From an uncultured Eubacterium sp. (lineage in GTDB: Bacteria; Bacillota; Clostridia; Lachnospirales; Lachnospiraceae): DNA of 61,593 bases. Shown one piece after another: positions 41,834 through 50,806 of the stretch. Under the pieces are notes generated by a model. That model was given only the letters and a program-made list of their open reading frames with translations. It was not told the origin of the DNA and searched no databases. The translations under genes were made by a program, and so were the position numbers. Each line of letters opens with the position of its first letter. The first letter of the stretch is position 1. Where the stretch lies: assembly GCA_910584875.1 (NCBI GenBank), contig CAJUDA010000020.1, forward strand, positions 1-61,593, written 5' to 3'.

Positions 41834-43201
41834 TTATTCTTCTACAGCCTTCAGGATCTGCTCAAGATTTGAAATCAGATCCTTGGAATATGTTTTAGCT
41901 TCCCGGCAGAGCTGTTCTGCTTTTGAATATTGTCCGTTATTCAGGGCATATATGACTTCTTCTCCGTATTTGTGGAAGCGTTTATGCTTATACTCGAGAT
42001 CCTGCCATATCGGGATTATTTCTGGTATCTGCGGAGTCATGGCATAATAGAAATGTCCAAAGCCGCATCGGGAAGAGTCCAGCTGCAGAGGAGTAACGGT
42101 ATGTTCCCGGACCATTTTTTCCAGGTTACCAAGCCAAGTATGATGAGCAGTGATGGCGTTTTTGATATATTTGGCAAATTCCTGATTTTTCATGTGGAAA
42201 AAGGGGTCTTTTGTCATGCTGCCCATTTGTTTAACGGCATCATCCAGTGTTTGTTCAATAGAAACAACGGGTTGTACAGCCTGCTTCAGGTCATTGCCAA
42301 CCTGCCGCATGAAATCAGTGCTGTTACGCAGCTGTTCTTCCATCTGGGACATGGACGAACTGATCTCCTGGCTGACGGTGGCGATTGATCCCATGGATTC
42401 ATTTACCTTTGAGACATATTTCTGGTTTTCGCTGTTTAATTCCCAGACATTTTTTATCTTTTCAGTCATAGTATTAAGAGAATTAATGGTACTTGTTGTA
42501 CTTTCAGTGCTTTTTTGTGAAGCGTTTTTAATCTGTTCTACAAAATCGACCATAGATGCAGTAAGTTTCTGGGTTTCTTCTGCCAGTGCACGAATCTCTC
42601 CGGCGACCACAGAAAAGCCCCTTCCTGCTTCGCCTGCACGTGAGGCTTCGATCGAAGCATTCAGGGCAAGAAGATTCGTCTGCGTGGAAATGGAGTCAAT
42701 ACTTGCGATCAGTCCGCTCATATGGTCGATCATGCCGAGGAGATCATCCATATCCGTCTGAAGCTCCCGGGAAACGTTGATCGTCCGGTCAGAGAGATCA
42801 CGGATGTTTGTCAGCTCATTTTGCCCGTCCTCCAGTTTTTTATATACTTCTTTTGTAGAAGAAGAGACATCAACAATGGTGTTGGCCAATTCTTCGTGCT
42901 GACTGTTAGCCTGTCCGGATATCCCTGCACTGTCAGAGGCTGAGCCAAAGATTGTCTCGGCGGCACTTGCTACATTATTAGATATATCCATGATTTTTTC
43001 TGTCTGATACTGCATTGTGAGATCAAGAGAGCTTATTTCCATAACTGCTTTGGTATTTTTCTCAAAAATCTCTGCAAATTGATGTCTGCCATTGACCAGT
43101 CTCTGATAGATACGATTTACTTCTGGTTTTTGTGAATAATCCGTTTCTTTTAGCTCTGAAACTGCCTGTAAAAGTTTGGTAGTTTTTTTGTCGATTGCCA
43201 T
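41834..43201 (-). CDS. Soluble methyl-accepting chemoreceptor with C-terminal CZB domain
   Basis: A 455-residue protein without membrane helices. The signalling hairpin is present (LLALNASIEASRAGEAGRGF and VVAGEIRALAEET), flanked by long coiled coil. The last about 120 residues form a chemoreceptor zinc-binding (CZB) domain with the H...C...H...H pattern: HHTWLGNLEKMV, SRCGFGHFYY and HKRFHKYGEEV. CZB domains in other bacteria bind zinc and sense hypochlorous acid or pH. AAGGAGC lies upstream of the ATG. The gene diverges from the Fur-type regulator, and both starts carry an AGTAACTAT-type motif. Confidence 0.88.
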   Translation of the reverse strand: MAIDKKTTKLLQAVSELKETDYSQKPEVNRIYQRLVNGRHQFAEIFEKNTKAVMEISSLDLTMQYQTEKIMDISNNVASAAETIFGSASDSAGISGQANSQHEELANTIVDVSSSTKEVYKKLEDGQNELTNIRDLSDRTINVSRELQTDMDDLLGMIDHMSGLIASIDSISTQTNLLALNASIEASRAGEAGRGFSVVAGEIRALAEETQKLTASMVDFVEQIKNASQKSTESTTSTINSLNTMTEKIKNVWELNSENQKYVSKVNESMGSIATVSQEISSSMSQMEEQLRNSTDFMRQVGNDLKQAVQPVVSIEQTLDDAVKQMGSMTKDPFFHMKNQEFAKYIKNAITAHHTWLGNLEKMVREHTVTPLQLDSSRCGFGHFYYAMTPQIPEIIPIWQDLEYKHKRFHKYGEEVIYALNNGQYSKAEQLCREAKTYSKDLISNLEQILKAVEE

Positions 43202-43226
43202 GTAAATAGCTCCTTTTCTTAGATTA

Positions 43227-43242
43227 GATATAGTTACTATCT
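43227..43242 (-). promoter_or_regulatory. Palindromic motif upstream of the chemoreceptor gene
   Basis: The sequence gatatagttactatc contains the perfect palindrome atagt-t-actat. On the minus strand it reads agtaactat, the same core as the site before the Fur-type gene at 43347-43359. It lies between the chemoreceptor start and its unknown promoter. An operator role is inference. Confidence 0.4.
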
Positions 43243-43311
43243 ATGATAAAGGATTTTATTTAATTTGCAAGCATTTTGTGAAAAAAATTTAAGAAAAAAT
43301 AAAAAAATATA

Positions 43312-43340
43312 TTGACAAGTATAAAAATATCTGATATCTT
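43312..43340 (+). promoter_or_regulatory. Sigma-A promoter of the Fur/PerR-type gene
   Basis: A perfect TTGACA and TATCTT are 17 bases apart. The palindrome at 43347-43359 follows directly, over the likely transcription start. Confidence 0.75.
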
Positions 43341-43346
43341 AATAAC

Positions 43347-43359
43347 AGTAACTATTACT
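43347..43359 (+). promoter_or_regulatory. Candidate Fur/PerR operator
   Basis: agtaa-cta-ttact is an inverted repeat within an AT-rich stretch (aataacagtaactattacta), seven bases past the -10. It is similar in length and composition to PerR/Fur boxes but not a perfect match. Autoregulation is typical of this family. Confidence 0.45.
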
Positions 43360-43387
43360 ATTATTGAAAATGCGAATGGAGACAGAT

Positions 43388-43774
43388 ATGGCTGGATTAA
43401 AATACAGCAGGCAGAGAAGTGCTGTACTGCATTATCTGCGTTCGGTCACATCACATCCGACAGCGGAGAGTGTGTATCAGGCGATACGTGAAGAATTTCC
43501 GAAGATCAGCCTGGGGACAGTGTACCGTAATCTTAATCTCCTGGCAGAACAGGGAGAAATTTTACGGCTGAATTGTGGAGATGGTGTTGATCATTACGAT
43601 GCCGAACTGGAACCCCACGATCATTTTATCTGCCGCAGCTGCGGACAAGTCTATGATCTGCCTCTGATACCGATGGAGGCAGCAGACCGACAGGCAGAAA
43701 AATTGTGTGCCGGACGCATTGAAGGTCACGAATTATATTTTTATGGAATATGTGATTCGTGTTTAGTAAAGTGA
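43388..43774 (+). CDS. Fur-family regulator, PerR-like
   Basis: A 128-residue metal-dependent repressor. The winged helix includes HPTAESVYQAIREEFPKISL and GTVYRNLNLLAEQGEI. The metal-binding part has DHYDAELEPHDHFIC and the two CxxC zinc sites (CRSC and CDSC). ATG 43388 is chosen because GGAG lies eight bases upstream. Directly downstream is rubrerythrin, a peroxide-reducing enzyme, so PerR is more likely than Fur or Zur. The residues that decide PerR iron/manganese sensing cannot be ranked by eye. It is probably co-transcribed with rubrerythrin across a 61-base gap. Confidence 0.85.
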   Translation: MAGLKYSRQRSAVLHYLRSVTSHPTAESVYQAIREEFPKISLGTVYRNLNLLAEQGEILRLNCGDGVDHYDAELEPHDHFICRSCGQVYDLPLIPMEAADRQAEKLCAGRIEGHELYFYGICDSCLVK

Positions 43775-43835
43775 AAATGTGGCTATAGTATACCATATAA
43801 GCTGCAAAAAATATAATAATAAAGGAGAAATTGAT

Positions 43836-44378
43836 ATGGCTAAGTATGTATGTTCAGTATGTGGGTATGTTCATGAAGGAGACAGTGCACCTGAGCAGTG
43901 TCCGGTATGTAAAGCTCCGGCAGAGAAATTTACAAAACAGGAAGGCGAAAAGACATGGGCAGCAGAGCATGTTGTAGGCGTTGCCAAAGGTGTCAGCGAG
44001 GATATTACAGCTGATCTTCGTGCAAATTTCGAGGGAGAGTGTACTGAGGTTGGTATGTATCTGGCAATGGCACGTGTGGCACACCGCGAGGGTTATCCTG
44101 AGGTTGGTCTGTACTATGAGAAAGCTGCATGGGAGGAGGCTGAGCATGCTGCTAAATTTGCAGAGTTGCTTGGTGAAGTTGTTACTGATTCTACCAGGAA
44201 AAATCTGCAGATGCGCGTAGATGCAGAAAATGGTGCAACGGCAGGTAAATTTGACCTTGCAAAACGAGCCAAGGCAGCAGATCTGGATGCAATCCATGAT
44301 ACTGTTCATGAGATGGCAAAAGATGAAGCGCGTCACGGCAAGGCATTTGAGGGACTTCTTAAGAGATACTTCAGCTAA
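43836..44378 (+). CDS. Reverse rubrerythrin (rubredoxin domain first)
   Basis: A 180-residue peroxide-reducing enzyme. Residues 1-35 are a rubredoxin-like iron domain with YVCSVCGYVH and CPVCKAP (two CxxC). The rest is a di-iron four-helix domain with E in FEGECTEVGMYL, EEAEHAAKF and DEARHGKAF. Having the rubredoxin domain at the N-terminus is the reverse arrangement found in clostridia, where such proteins act as NADH-dependent peroxidase and oxidase components. AAAGGAG precedes ATG 43836. Placement after a PerR-like gene fits induction by peroxide. Confidence 0.93.
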   Translation: MAKYVCSVCGYVHEGDSAPEQCPVCKAPAEKFTKQEGEKTWAAEHVVGVAKGVSEDITADLRANFEGECTEVGMYLAMARVAHREGYPEVGLYYEKAAWEEAEHAAKFAELLGEVVTDSTRKNLQMRVDAENGATAGKFDLAKRAKAADLDAIHDTVHEMAKDEARHGKAFEGLLKRYFS

Positions 44379-44418
44379 AAAAATGCCTCGGCATTTTAAT
44401 AGAAAAATAGAAATCATG

Positions 44419-44452
44419 CCGCCGGTTATGGTGTTTCCATACCGGCGGTTTT
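44419..44452 (+). terminator. Terminator after rubrerythrin
   Basis: The stem ccgccggttatgg / ccataccggcgg has one bulge and is followed by TTTTG. A smaller hairpin, aaatgcctcggcattt, lies just upstream at 44384-44399 and may add to termination. Confidence 0.78.
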
Positions 44453-44481
44453 GTGAATGTAAAAAAAAGCGACAGTTTCTC

Positions 44482-44510
44482 TTGAAGACACTAAAGCTTT
44501 GTGCTATACT
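44482..44510 (+). promoter_or_regulatory. Sigma-A promoter of secDF
   Basis: TTGAAG and TATACT are 17 bases apart, 55 bases upstream of the secDF start. Confidence 0.65.
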
Positions 44511-44565
44511 ATAATCTCGGATATAAATCGAAAATACGACAAATTATGTAAAGGAGATACGTAAC

Positions 44566-46830
44566 ATGAACAGCAAAGTAAAAGGCGTTTTGCAGATCCT
44601 GCTGGTGGTTATCCTGATAGCGGCATTTGGTTTTGTTGCTTATCGGGGAGTCGGCAGTGCACATCGTGGCAGCGCAAAGAATATCCGTCTGGGACTGGAT
44701 CTGAAAGGTGGTGTCAGTGTCACATATGAGGCGACGACGGCAAATCCCACAGAGAAACAGATGGAAGATACAATCTATAAAATGCAGAAGCGTGTCGAGA
44801 ATATGAGTACAGAGGCATCGGTATATCAGGAAGGTGATAACCGTGTTACCATAGATATTCCGGGTGTCAGTAATTCGGCAGAGATTCTTGCAACATTGGG
44901 AAAAGCAGGTTCTCTCCAGTTTGTTTTGTATTCCAATCTGAAGGACAAGGATGGCAATGCCAATCCGGCAGACGGGGCAGAGGTACAGTTCAGTAAAGAT
45001 GATGTGGAACTGGATGGTAAGGCAGTTGAGGATGCCCAGGCGACGAAACAGACCTCAGAGACGGGTGCTTCGGAAAATGTGGTAGACGTCCAGTTTACCG
45101 GTAAGGGAACGAAGACATTTGCGGATCTCACCAGTGCTCATGTGGGTGAACAGCTTGCCATTGTATATGACAATAAGCTGGTTTCTGCACCGGTACTCAA
45201 ATCTGCTATTACTGAAGGCAGATGTACGATTTCCGGCGGGGAAGATTTCAAGGATATGCAGAATGCCCAGAATCTGGCTTCTACGCTGCGTATTGGCGCA
45301 CTTCCGCTCGAACTGCGCAATATCCATGATAACGTAGTGGGAGCGACGCTGGGAAGTGAAGCATTGAACAGCAGTCTGATCGCCGGTGTGGTAGGTCTGA
45401 TCCTTGTGATCATTTTTATGATCATAATGTACCGCCTGCCAGGTGTAGCGGCTTCGATCGCACTGATCTTCTATGTAGGGGCCATGCTGCTCTCCTTAAA
45501 CCTTTTGAATGTAACCTTGACACTGCCGGGTATTGCCGGTATTATCCTGAGTATTGGTATGGCGGTGGATGCCAACTGTATTATCTTTACCCGTATCCGG
45601 GAGGAGTTGACGACAGGCAAGACCGTGGCGTCTTCGATCAAAAATGGATTTTCCAAGGCACTCTCCGCTATTATTGATGGTAATGTGACGACACTGATCG
45701 CGGCGCTGGTACTGTATCTGAAGGGATCTGGTACTGTGAAAGGATTTGCCACAACACTTGCCATTGGTATTATCCTTTCCATGTTTACGGCGATCTTTGT
45801 TACAAGACTGTTGATGGAATCCTTTGCTGCTCTTGGACTGACTGATACAAAACTATATGGTCTGCAGAAAGAGCGTAAGACAATAGATTTTATAGGAAAC
45901 TGGAAAAAATATGTGATTATTTCTGGTACGGTGGTGCTCATATGTGTTGCCGGCATCATTATCAATACCGCAGGTCCGAAAAAGGCGATGCTGAATTATG
46001 CGCTTGATTTTATAGGCGGTACGTCCACATCGGTATCAGTTGACCAGAATACGGCGATTACCGATGAATTGAAAAATCAGGTACTGGATGTTGTGAAAGG
46101 TGCGACCGGACTGACCGGAGAAGTCTCCTCTTCGGATGATAAGGGCGTCAAAAAGATCACGATCCGTACAACGGCGCTGACGGAAGAGCAGAGTAACACG
46201 GTCAGGACCGAGCTGGCAAAGAAATTTAATACTGACGAGGGGCAGATCGAGTCGGAGACGATCAGCGCTTCGGTCAGCAGTGAGATGAAGACGGATGCCA
46301 TTGTGGCGACGTTGATCGCCGCTGCCTGTATGCTGCTTTATATCTGGATCCGCTTCCGCAAATTTGCGACTGGTGCCAGCGCTGTACTTGCCCTGGTGCA
46401 TGATATCCTCGTTGTATTTACTGTATATGTGGTAGGAAGTTCGTTTATCCAGGTGGGAAGCACATTTATTGCCTGTATGCTGACGATTGTCGGTTATTCC
46501 ATCAACGATACGATCGTAGTCTTTGACCGTATTCGTGAAAACCAGAAAGGGACATCGGCACGTACTAATCTTGCTGAAGTGATCAACCGTAGTATTACAG
46601 AGACACTGTCACGTTCGATCAACACATCTGTGACTACTTTTATCATGGTATTTATACTGGCATTGCTTGGCGTAAGTTCAGTTCGTCAGTTTGCGATTCC
46701 GCTGATCGTCGGCGTTATCTCAGGATGTTATTCATCGGTATGTGTTGCCGCTCCCCTGTGGTATCTGATGACAGGACGTGGAAAGAATACAGCAAAAGGT
46801 ACGACTTATTCAAAGAAAAAGAAAGCATAA
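44566..46830 (+). CDS. secDF: Fused protein-export membrane protein SecDF
   Basis: A 754-residue fusion of SecD (about 1-430) and SecF (about 445-750), with 12 predicted membrane helices. It uses the proton gradient to help pull secreted proteins out through SecYEG. SecD shows LGLDLKGGVSVTYE and GMAVDANCIIFTRIREEL. SecF shows DFIGGTSTSV and SINDTIVVFDRIREN. The periplasmic P1 domain is present, so the protein looks full length. The C-terminus is Lys-rich. AAGGAGATACGTAAC lies before the ATG. Fusion is common in Firmicutes. Confidence 0.95.
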   Translation: MNSKVKGVLQILLVVILIAAFGFVAYRGVGSAHRGSAKNIRLGLDLKGGVSVTYEATTANPTEKQMEDTIYKMQKRVENMSTEASVYQEGDNRVTIDIPGVSNSAEILATLGKAGSLQFVLYSNLKDKDGNANPADGAEVQFSKDDVELDGKAVEDAQATKQTSETGASENVVDVQFTGKGTKTFADLTSAHVGEQLAIVYDNKLVSAPVLKSAITEGRCTISGGEDFKDMQNAQNLASTLRIGALPLELRNIHDNVVGATLGSEALNSSLIAGVVGLILVIIFMIIMYRLPGVAASIALIFYVGAMLLSLNLLNVTLTLPGIAGIILSIGMAVDANCIIFTRIREELTTGKTVASSIKNGFSKALSAIIDGNVTTLIAALVLYLKGSGTVKGFATTLAIGIILSMFTAIFVTRLLMESFAALGLTDTKLYGLQKERKTIDFIGNWKKYVIISGTVVLICVAGIIINTAGPKKAMLNYALDFIGGTSTSVSVDQNTAITDELKNQVLDVVKGATGLTGEVSSSDDKGVKKITIRTTALTEEQSNTVRTELAKKFNTDEGQIESETISASVSSEMKTDAIVATLIAAACMLLYIWIRFRKFATGASAVLALVHDILVVFTVYVVGSSFIQVGSTFIACMLTIVGYSINDTIVVFDRIRENQKGTSARTNLAEVINRSITETLSRSINTSVTTFIMVFILALLGVSSVRQFAIPLIVGVISGCYSSVCVAAPLWYLMTGRGKNTAKGTTYSKKKKA

Positions 46831-46854
46831 CTTTTGAGGAAACCATAATACCCG

Positions 46855-46898
46855 AGGGCTTTGCTGTCCATACTAAGTATGTGCTGCAAAGCCCTTTA
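46855..46898 (+). terminator. Terminator after secDF
   Basis: A stem agggctttgct / gcaaagccct with an inner catac/gtatg-type stem is followed by a short T-tract. It lies 24 bases past the stop codon and 26 before the next gene start. Confidence 0.7.
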
Positions 46899-46923
46899 TG
46901 CAAGAAACCAGGGAGGATCCAAT

Positions 46924-48111
46924 ATGGCAAAAGTAAAAAAGAAAAAAAAGCAGGAAGAGATCATACTGACACCGGAGGAGAAATTTGCCCAGCTTGTTGC
47001 TCTGAAGAAGGCGACACGGTGTATATTGGGGATAGAAGATGAATATAACATATATGTCCGGCTGACGAAAGATTTTGCCGAACTGGGGCGGGAAGCGGAG
47101 CAGTCGCCCTTTGAAGGGGCAGAGCAGTGTGCGTCCCTCAGCGAAGAGTGCAGCCGCAGGGCGGAAGAATTAAAACGGAAACTTCCCGATCAGAAGGAAG
47201 AGATCTCCCGGACTGTCACGACTACGCTGAAAGAAAAGGAGAAAACATCTGGGAAGAAGGGAAAGGGGATATGGATTTTTGCCGGTATTCTGATTCTTGC
47301 TGTCATTGCAGTGATTTCCTATAAGGCAGATCCTACACGATATCTGATCGCGGGTATGGAGCGGAGTCTTTCCCTGAAAAAGTATGCCATGGAATCCTAC
47401 TATCACCTGGGCGATTACAGAGACAGCAAAGAAAAGGCAAAAGAAACCCGGTATGAATACGCTTCTTCACTGGAAGAGGATGGAGAATGGGAAGAGGCAA
47501 GGGAATTGTTCTACCGGCTATCCAGAGAAGAGTATCAGGACAGCGCGGACCGGGTGGTGGCAGTTGAAAAGAAAATAATGGCAGAGGCAGAGCCTGGAAA
47601 AACCATTCCCTTTGGCGCCAGCCGGTGGATCGTGATGGATAAAAAGGATGGCAGTGTATTTCTTGCCCGTACCCGGACAATACAGGGAAAACATGCGGAG
47701 GAGGCCCCGATACCTGGGGAGGTATATGAGGGATCTGCCAGGAAAGTTACATGGGACAATAGTTCTCTGCGGTCATTTCTCAATGATAGCTTTATACGGG
47801 AGGAATTTCTGACAGGGGAACAGGCTGCGATCCAGGATACCCGTCTGGTCCGTGCAGACAATAAGGAGTACGGTACCAAAGGTGGAAAAGATACCACGGA
47901 TAAAGTGTATATCATGGACGATGAGGAAATTATGAAATACGCCGGAGTCCTTGGCAATAAGGCAAAAAGCCTCAGGCTGCGTAATCCGGGCTACGATCAG
48001 AGTTCGACAGCGTATTTTTCCCATCTGAAAGAGGTCGTCTATTATGGGTTCCCTGTCGATCAGAAGGGTGTTTATAACCGCCCGGTATTATGGGTAAGAT
48101 TTGAGGATTGA
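46924..48111 (+). CDS. DUF6273-like membrane protein
   Basis: A 395-residue protein. A Lys-rich N-terminus and helical cytoplasmic part (1-115) are followed by one membrane helix (GIWIFAGILILAVIAVISY). After a TPR-like helical stretch (MESYYHLGDYRDSKEKAKE) comes a C-terminal domain with WIVMDKKDGSVFLARTRTI, WDNSSLRSFLND and YNRPVLWVRFED. That pattern matches the DUF6273 domain seen on clostridial surface and regulatory proteins. GGGAGGATCC precedes ATG 46924. The greA-like gene starts two bases past its stop. Function unknown. Confidence 0.72.
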   Translation: MAKVKKKKKQEEIILTPEEKFAQLVALKKATRCILGIEDEYNIYVRLTKDFAELGREAEQSPFEGAEQCASLSEECSRRAEELKRKLPDQKEEISRTVTTTLKEKEKTSGKKGKGIWIFAGILILAVIAVISYKADPTRYLIAGMERSLSLKKYAMESYYHLGDYRDSKEKAKETRYEYASSLEEDGEWEEARELFYRLSREEYQDSADRVVAVEKKIMAEAEPGKTIPFGASRWIVMDKKDGSVFLARTRTIQGKHAEEAPIPGEVYEGSARKVTWDNSSLRSFLNDSFIREEFLTGEQAAIQDTRLVRADNKEYGTKGGKDTTDKVYIMDDEEIMKYAGVLGNKAKSLRLRNPGYDQSSTAYFSHLKEVVYYGFPVDQKGVYNRPVLWVRFED

Positions 48112-48113
48112 GC

Positions 48114-48617
48114 ATGCGAAATGAATTAACCAGAAAAGATATACAAAAGATGGAAGAAGAGATTGAATACCGTAAACTGGTGGTGCGCAAAGAGGCGCTG
48201 GAGGCTGTCAAAGAAGCCAGGTCACATGGGGATCTCAGTGAAAATTTTGAGTATTATGCGGCGAAAAAAGACAAGAACCAGAATGAGAGCCGTATCCGAT
48301 ATCTGGAGAGGATGATCCGAACGGCAGTGGTCGTCTCCGAGGAATCCAGTGAGGATGAGGTGGGGATGAACAATACGGTAGAAGTGTATTTTGAAGAGGA
48401 TGACATGACTGAAACATATAAGATCGTCACTACTGTGCGCATGAATGCACTTCAGGGTCTGATCAGCACAGAATCCCCGCTGGGAAAGGCTCTGTTAGGA
48501 CATAAGAAGGGGGAACGTGTGGAGGTTCAGGTGAAACCGGGGGTTTCTTATTTTGTGCAGATCCGGAACATTGAAAATACAGTGGATGACGGATCGGATC
48601 CCATCCGGAAATACTGA
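48114..48617 (+). CDS. greA: GreA/GreB-family transcript cleavage factor
   Basis: A 167-residue protein. The N-terminal coiled coil has the acidic tip that enters the RNA polymerase channel (SHGDLSENFEYYAAKKDKN, with D and E at the tip). The C-terminal FKBP-like domain contains NNTVEVYFEEDD and STESPLGKALLGHKKGERVEV. It stimulates cleavage of backtracked RNA. ATG 48114 has GAGG upstream; the frame also has a TTG at 48108 overlapping the previous stop. It may be a second GreA paralogue; another copy could exist outside the window. Confidence 0.82.
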   Translation: MRNELTRKDIQKMEEEIEYRKLVVRKEALEAVKEARSHGDLSENFEYYAAKKDKNQNESRIRYLERMIRTAVVVSEESSEDEVGMNNTVEVYFEEDDMTETYKIVTTVRMNALQGLISTESPLGKALLGHKKGERVEVQVKPGVSYFVQIRNIENTVDDGSDPIRKY

Positions 48618-48676
48618 CCAGAACATAGCTTGGCGGCGTTGGAAAGAGCCAAAAATGAGAGAAAGGAAGAGATAAC

Positions 48677-49114
48677 ATGGAATTTACAACATTGCAGAAA
48701 GATATGATCGCAGCGATGAAAGCAAAGGACAAGGAGAGAAAAGATGCGATATCCTCTCTTGTATCAGCAGCAAAAAAGGCCGCGATCGACGAAGGGTGCA
48801 GGGATGCTATCACAGAAGAGATCGTGAACCGTGTGATACTGAAAGAGATGAAGACGGTAAAGGAACAGATTGATGGATGCCCGGAAGAACGTGCTGAACT
48901 GAGGAAAGAATATCAGACCCGTTATGACATTATCTGTGAATACGCTCCGGCGATGCTGTCAGCAGAAGAGGTAAAGACCGTGATCCAGGAGAAGTTCGCA
49001 GAAGTTCTGGCGACAAAAAACAAAGGCCAGATCATGAAGAGCGTGATGGGTGAACTGAAAGGCAAGGCAGATGGCAAAGTGATCAATCAGGTTGTGTCTG
49101 ATCTGTGCCAGTGA
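48677..49114 (+). CDS. yqeY: GatB/YqeY-domain protein
   Basis: A 145-residue helical protein with the YqeY pattern: LQKDMIAAMKAKDKERKDAISSL at the start and, near the end, KNKGQIMKSVMGELKGKADG followed by INQVVSDL. The family resembles the C-terminal tRNA-binding part of GatB/GatE and may act on charged tRNA. AAAGGAAG lies before the ATG. It follows greA by 59 bases in the same direction. Confidence 0.88.
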   Translation: MEFTTLQKDMIAAMKAKDKERKDAISSLVSAAKKAAIDEGCRDAITEEIVNRVILKEMKTVKEQIDGCPEERAELRKEYQTRYDIICEYAPAMLSAEEVKTVIQEKFAEVLATKNKGQIMKSVMGELKGKADGKVINQVVSDLCQ

Positions 49115-49123
49115 TAATGAAAT

Positions 49124-49768
49124 CTAATCCTGACAGGGAAGGTACCATAGTACGGCTATGGTGCCTTTTTCCACATGTGCGTATGCTTTTTTGCCGGTAA
49201 ATTCATTACTGATCCCGAGGGGGAAGGAGTTTGTGAGAGTGATGCTCTCTGTCTCGTATTTTAACCCGCGGATCGTCACGGAAGTGCTTGTATCACTGAG
49301 TGAAAAGACGGAACAGAGGTTGCCGGGTACATTTTCGGGCAGATCCTTGCCAAAAGAGACCGTACCGTTCGTGACGACGCGGACAGCATAGCCGGATGCA
49401 TAGAGCGTTCCGGCAGCACCGTGCTCTGCCAGATATGCCAGCGCCTGGATATTGGCGAGAGTGTGGTCAAGACGGCCGCCGAGACCTCCGTAGATAATGA
49501 ATTCGGAGTATCCTCTGTCCAGTCCGAGCTTCATGGCGAGCATCATATCTGTGTCATCCTTTTCTCTGGGATAACGGATGCTGTCGGAGGGGAGGTCATA
49601 GGAAAGTACCGAATCAAAGTCTCCCAGTACATAATCCGCGCGCAGCCCCAGCTGTTCGAGATAATCAAAGCCGCCGTCGGCAGCGATTACAAGATCATCT
49701 GCTGCCAGGGAGATGTCACAGTCAGACCGCTCCCCGGCACCAAATATATAGCATATTTTAGAGTCCAT
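49124..49768 (-). CDS. thiN: Thiamine pyrophosphokinase
   Basis: A 214-residue enzyme converting thiamine to thiamine diphosphate with ATP. Family motifs: IAADGGFDYL, YVLGDFDSV (catalytic Asp), KDDTDMMLAM and GGLGGRLDHTLANI. The C-terminal beta domain carries the substrate pocket (SITLTNSFPLGISNEF). The start is 15 bases past the stop of mrp, in the same direction, so the two are likely co-transcribed. thiE lies 18 kb away in this window. Confidence 0.92.
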   Translation of the reverse strand: MDSKICYIFGAGERSDCDISLAADDLVIAADGGFDYLEQLGLRADYVLGDFDSVLSYDLPSDSIRYPREKDDTDMMLAMKLGLDRGYSEFIIYGGLGGRLDHTLANIQALAYLAEHGAAGTLYASGYAVRVVTNGTVSFGKDLPENVPGNLCSVFSLSDTSTSVTIRGLKYETESITLTNSFPLGISNEFTGKKAYAHVEKGTIAVLWYLPCQD

Positions 49769-49783
49769 TCTGGTTCCCGCTTT

Positions 49784-50605
49784 CTATTCAATCGCATTGA
49801 CCGCGTCCAGCAGATAGTCAACATCCAGGTCTTCTATCGTGCCGTTGTCACAGGCAGCTGCCAGGGCGGAGTTGACGGGCATCTGTGCCAGTACGGGGAT
49901 CTGGTATGCCGCTGCAGTCTCGGCGATATGGCTCTCCCCAAAGACCGAGATTTTTTTGCCGCAGTCCGGGCATTCAAGATAGCTCATATTTTCAATCAGA
50001 CCATAGACCGGGATATTCATCATCTCTGCCATGCGGATTGCTTTTCCGACGATCATGGATACCAGATCCTGCGGACTGGTGACGACAACGATACCGTCTA
50101 CAGGTATGCTCTGAAATACAGTCAGGGCGACATCCCCTGTTCCCGGCGGCATATCGACAAACAGATAGTCGGTATTGTCCCACAGGACATCAGTCCAGAA
50201 TTGTTTTACAGTTCCGCCGATCACGGGACCGCGCCAGACGACGGGATCGGTATCATTTGGCAATAAAAGATTGATGGACATAACGTCTATGCCATATTTT
50301 TTTGTTTTAACAGGGAAAATCGTCGTCTCATTTCCCATCGCTTTTTCTGTGATACCAAATGCCCTGGGAATGGATGGACCAGTAATATCAGCATCCAGTA
50401 TGCCGCAGTGATATCCCCGGCGGGCGAACTCTACAGCCAGAAGTTCGGTTACCATGGATTTTCCGACGCCTCCCTTGCCGCTTACAACACCGATTACTTT
50501 GCCGATCCGGCTGGCGGGATGGGGTGCTTCCAGAAAGCTCTTTGGATCCCGGGAATCACAGTTACTGCTGCAGTTTGAACAGTCATGTGTACATTCTTCA
50601 CTCAT
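49784..50605 (-). CDS. mrp: Mrp/NBP35-type Fe-S cluster carrier ATPase
   Basis: A 273-residue P-loop protein that carries and inserts Fe-S clusters. The N-terminus is Cys-rich (ECTHDCSNCSSNC), as in NBP35-type members. Walker A is the deviant GKGGVGKS. It shows LDADITGPSIPRAFG, VDMPPGTGDVAL and the late CxxC (LECPDCGKK) that holds the bridging cluster. ATG 50605 is preferred over 50665 because AAGGAGAG precedes it. thiN follows. Confidence 0.92.
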   Translation of the reverse strand: MSEECTHDCSNCSSNCDSRDPKSFLEAPHPASRIGKVIGVVSGKGGVGKSMVTELLAVEFARRGYHCGILDADITGPSIPRAFGITEKAMGNETTIFPVKTKKYGIDVMSINLLLPNDTDPVVWRGPVIGGTVKQFWTDVLWDNTDYLFVDMPPGTGDVALTVFQSIPVDGIVVVTSPQDLVSMIVGKAIRMAEMMNIPVYGLIENMSYLECPDCGKKISVFGESHIAETAAAYQIPVLAQMPVNSALAAACDNGTIEDLDVDYLLDAVNAIE

Positions 50606-50732
50606 TGCTACTATCTCTCCTTTTTTATGCGGCGGCATGAGACCGCACGCTGCTACTCTATACACTCTATTACGAAAAGAGGCGGATTGTCAAGTGTAAT
50701 ATAAATAAATAATCCGATAATCAATAACTTCA

Positions 50733-50762
50733 TTTACAAACATGGGTGTATTATGATAAAAT
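50733..50762 (+). promoter_or_regulatory. Promoter of hprK
   Basis: TTTACA and TAAAAT are 18 bases apart, 44 bases before the hprK start. Moderate match. Confidence 0.45.
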
Positions 50763-50806
50763 CAGTATATATTAAGAAGGAACGTAAAAAGAAATGGAGG
50801 AATACC

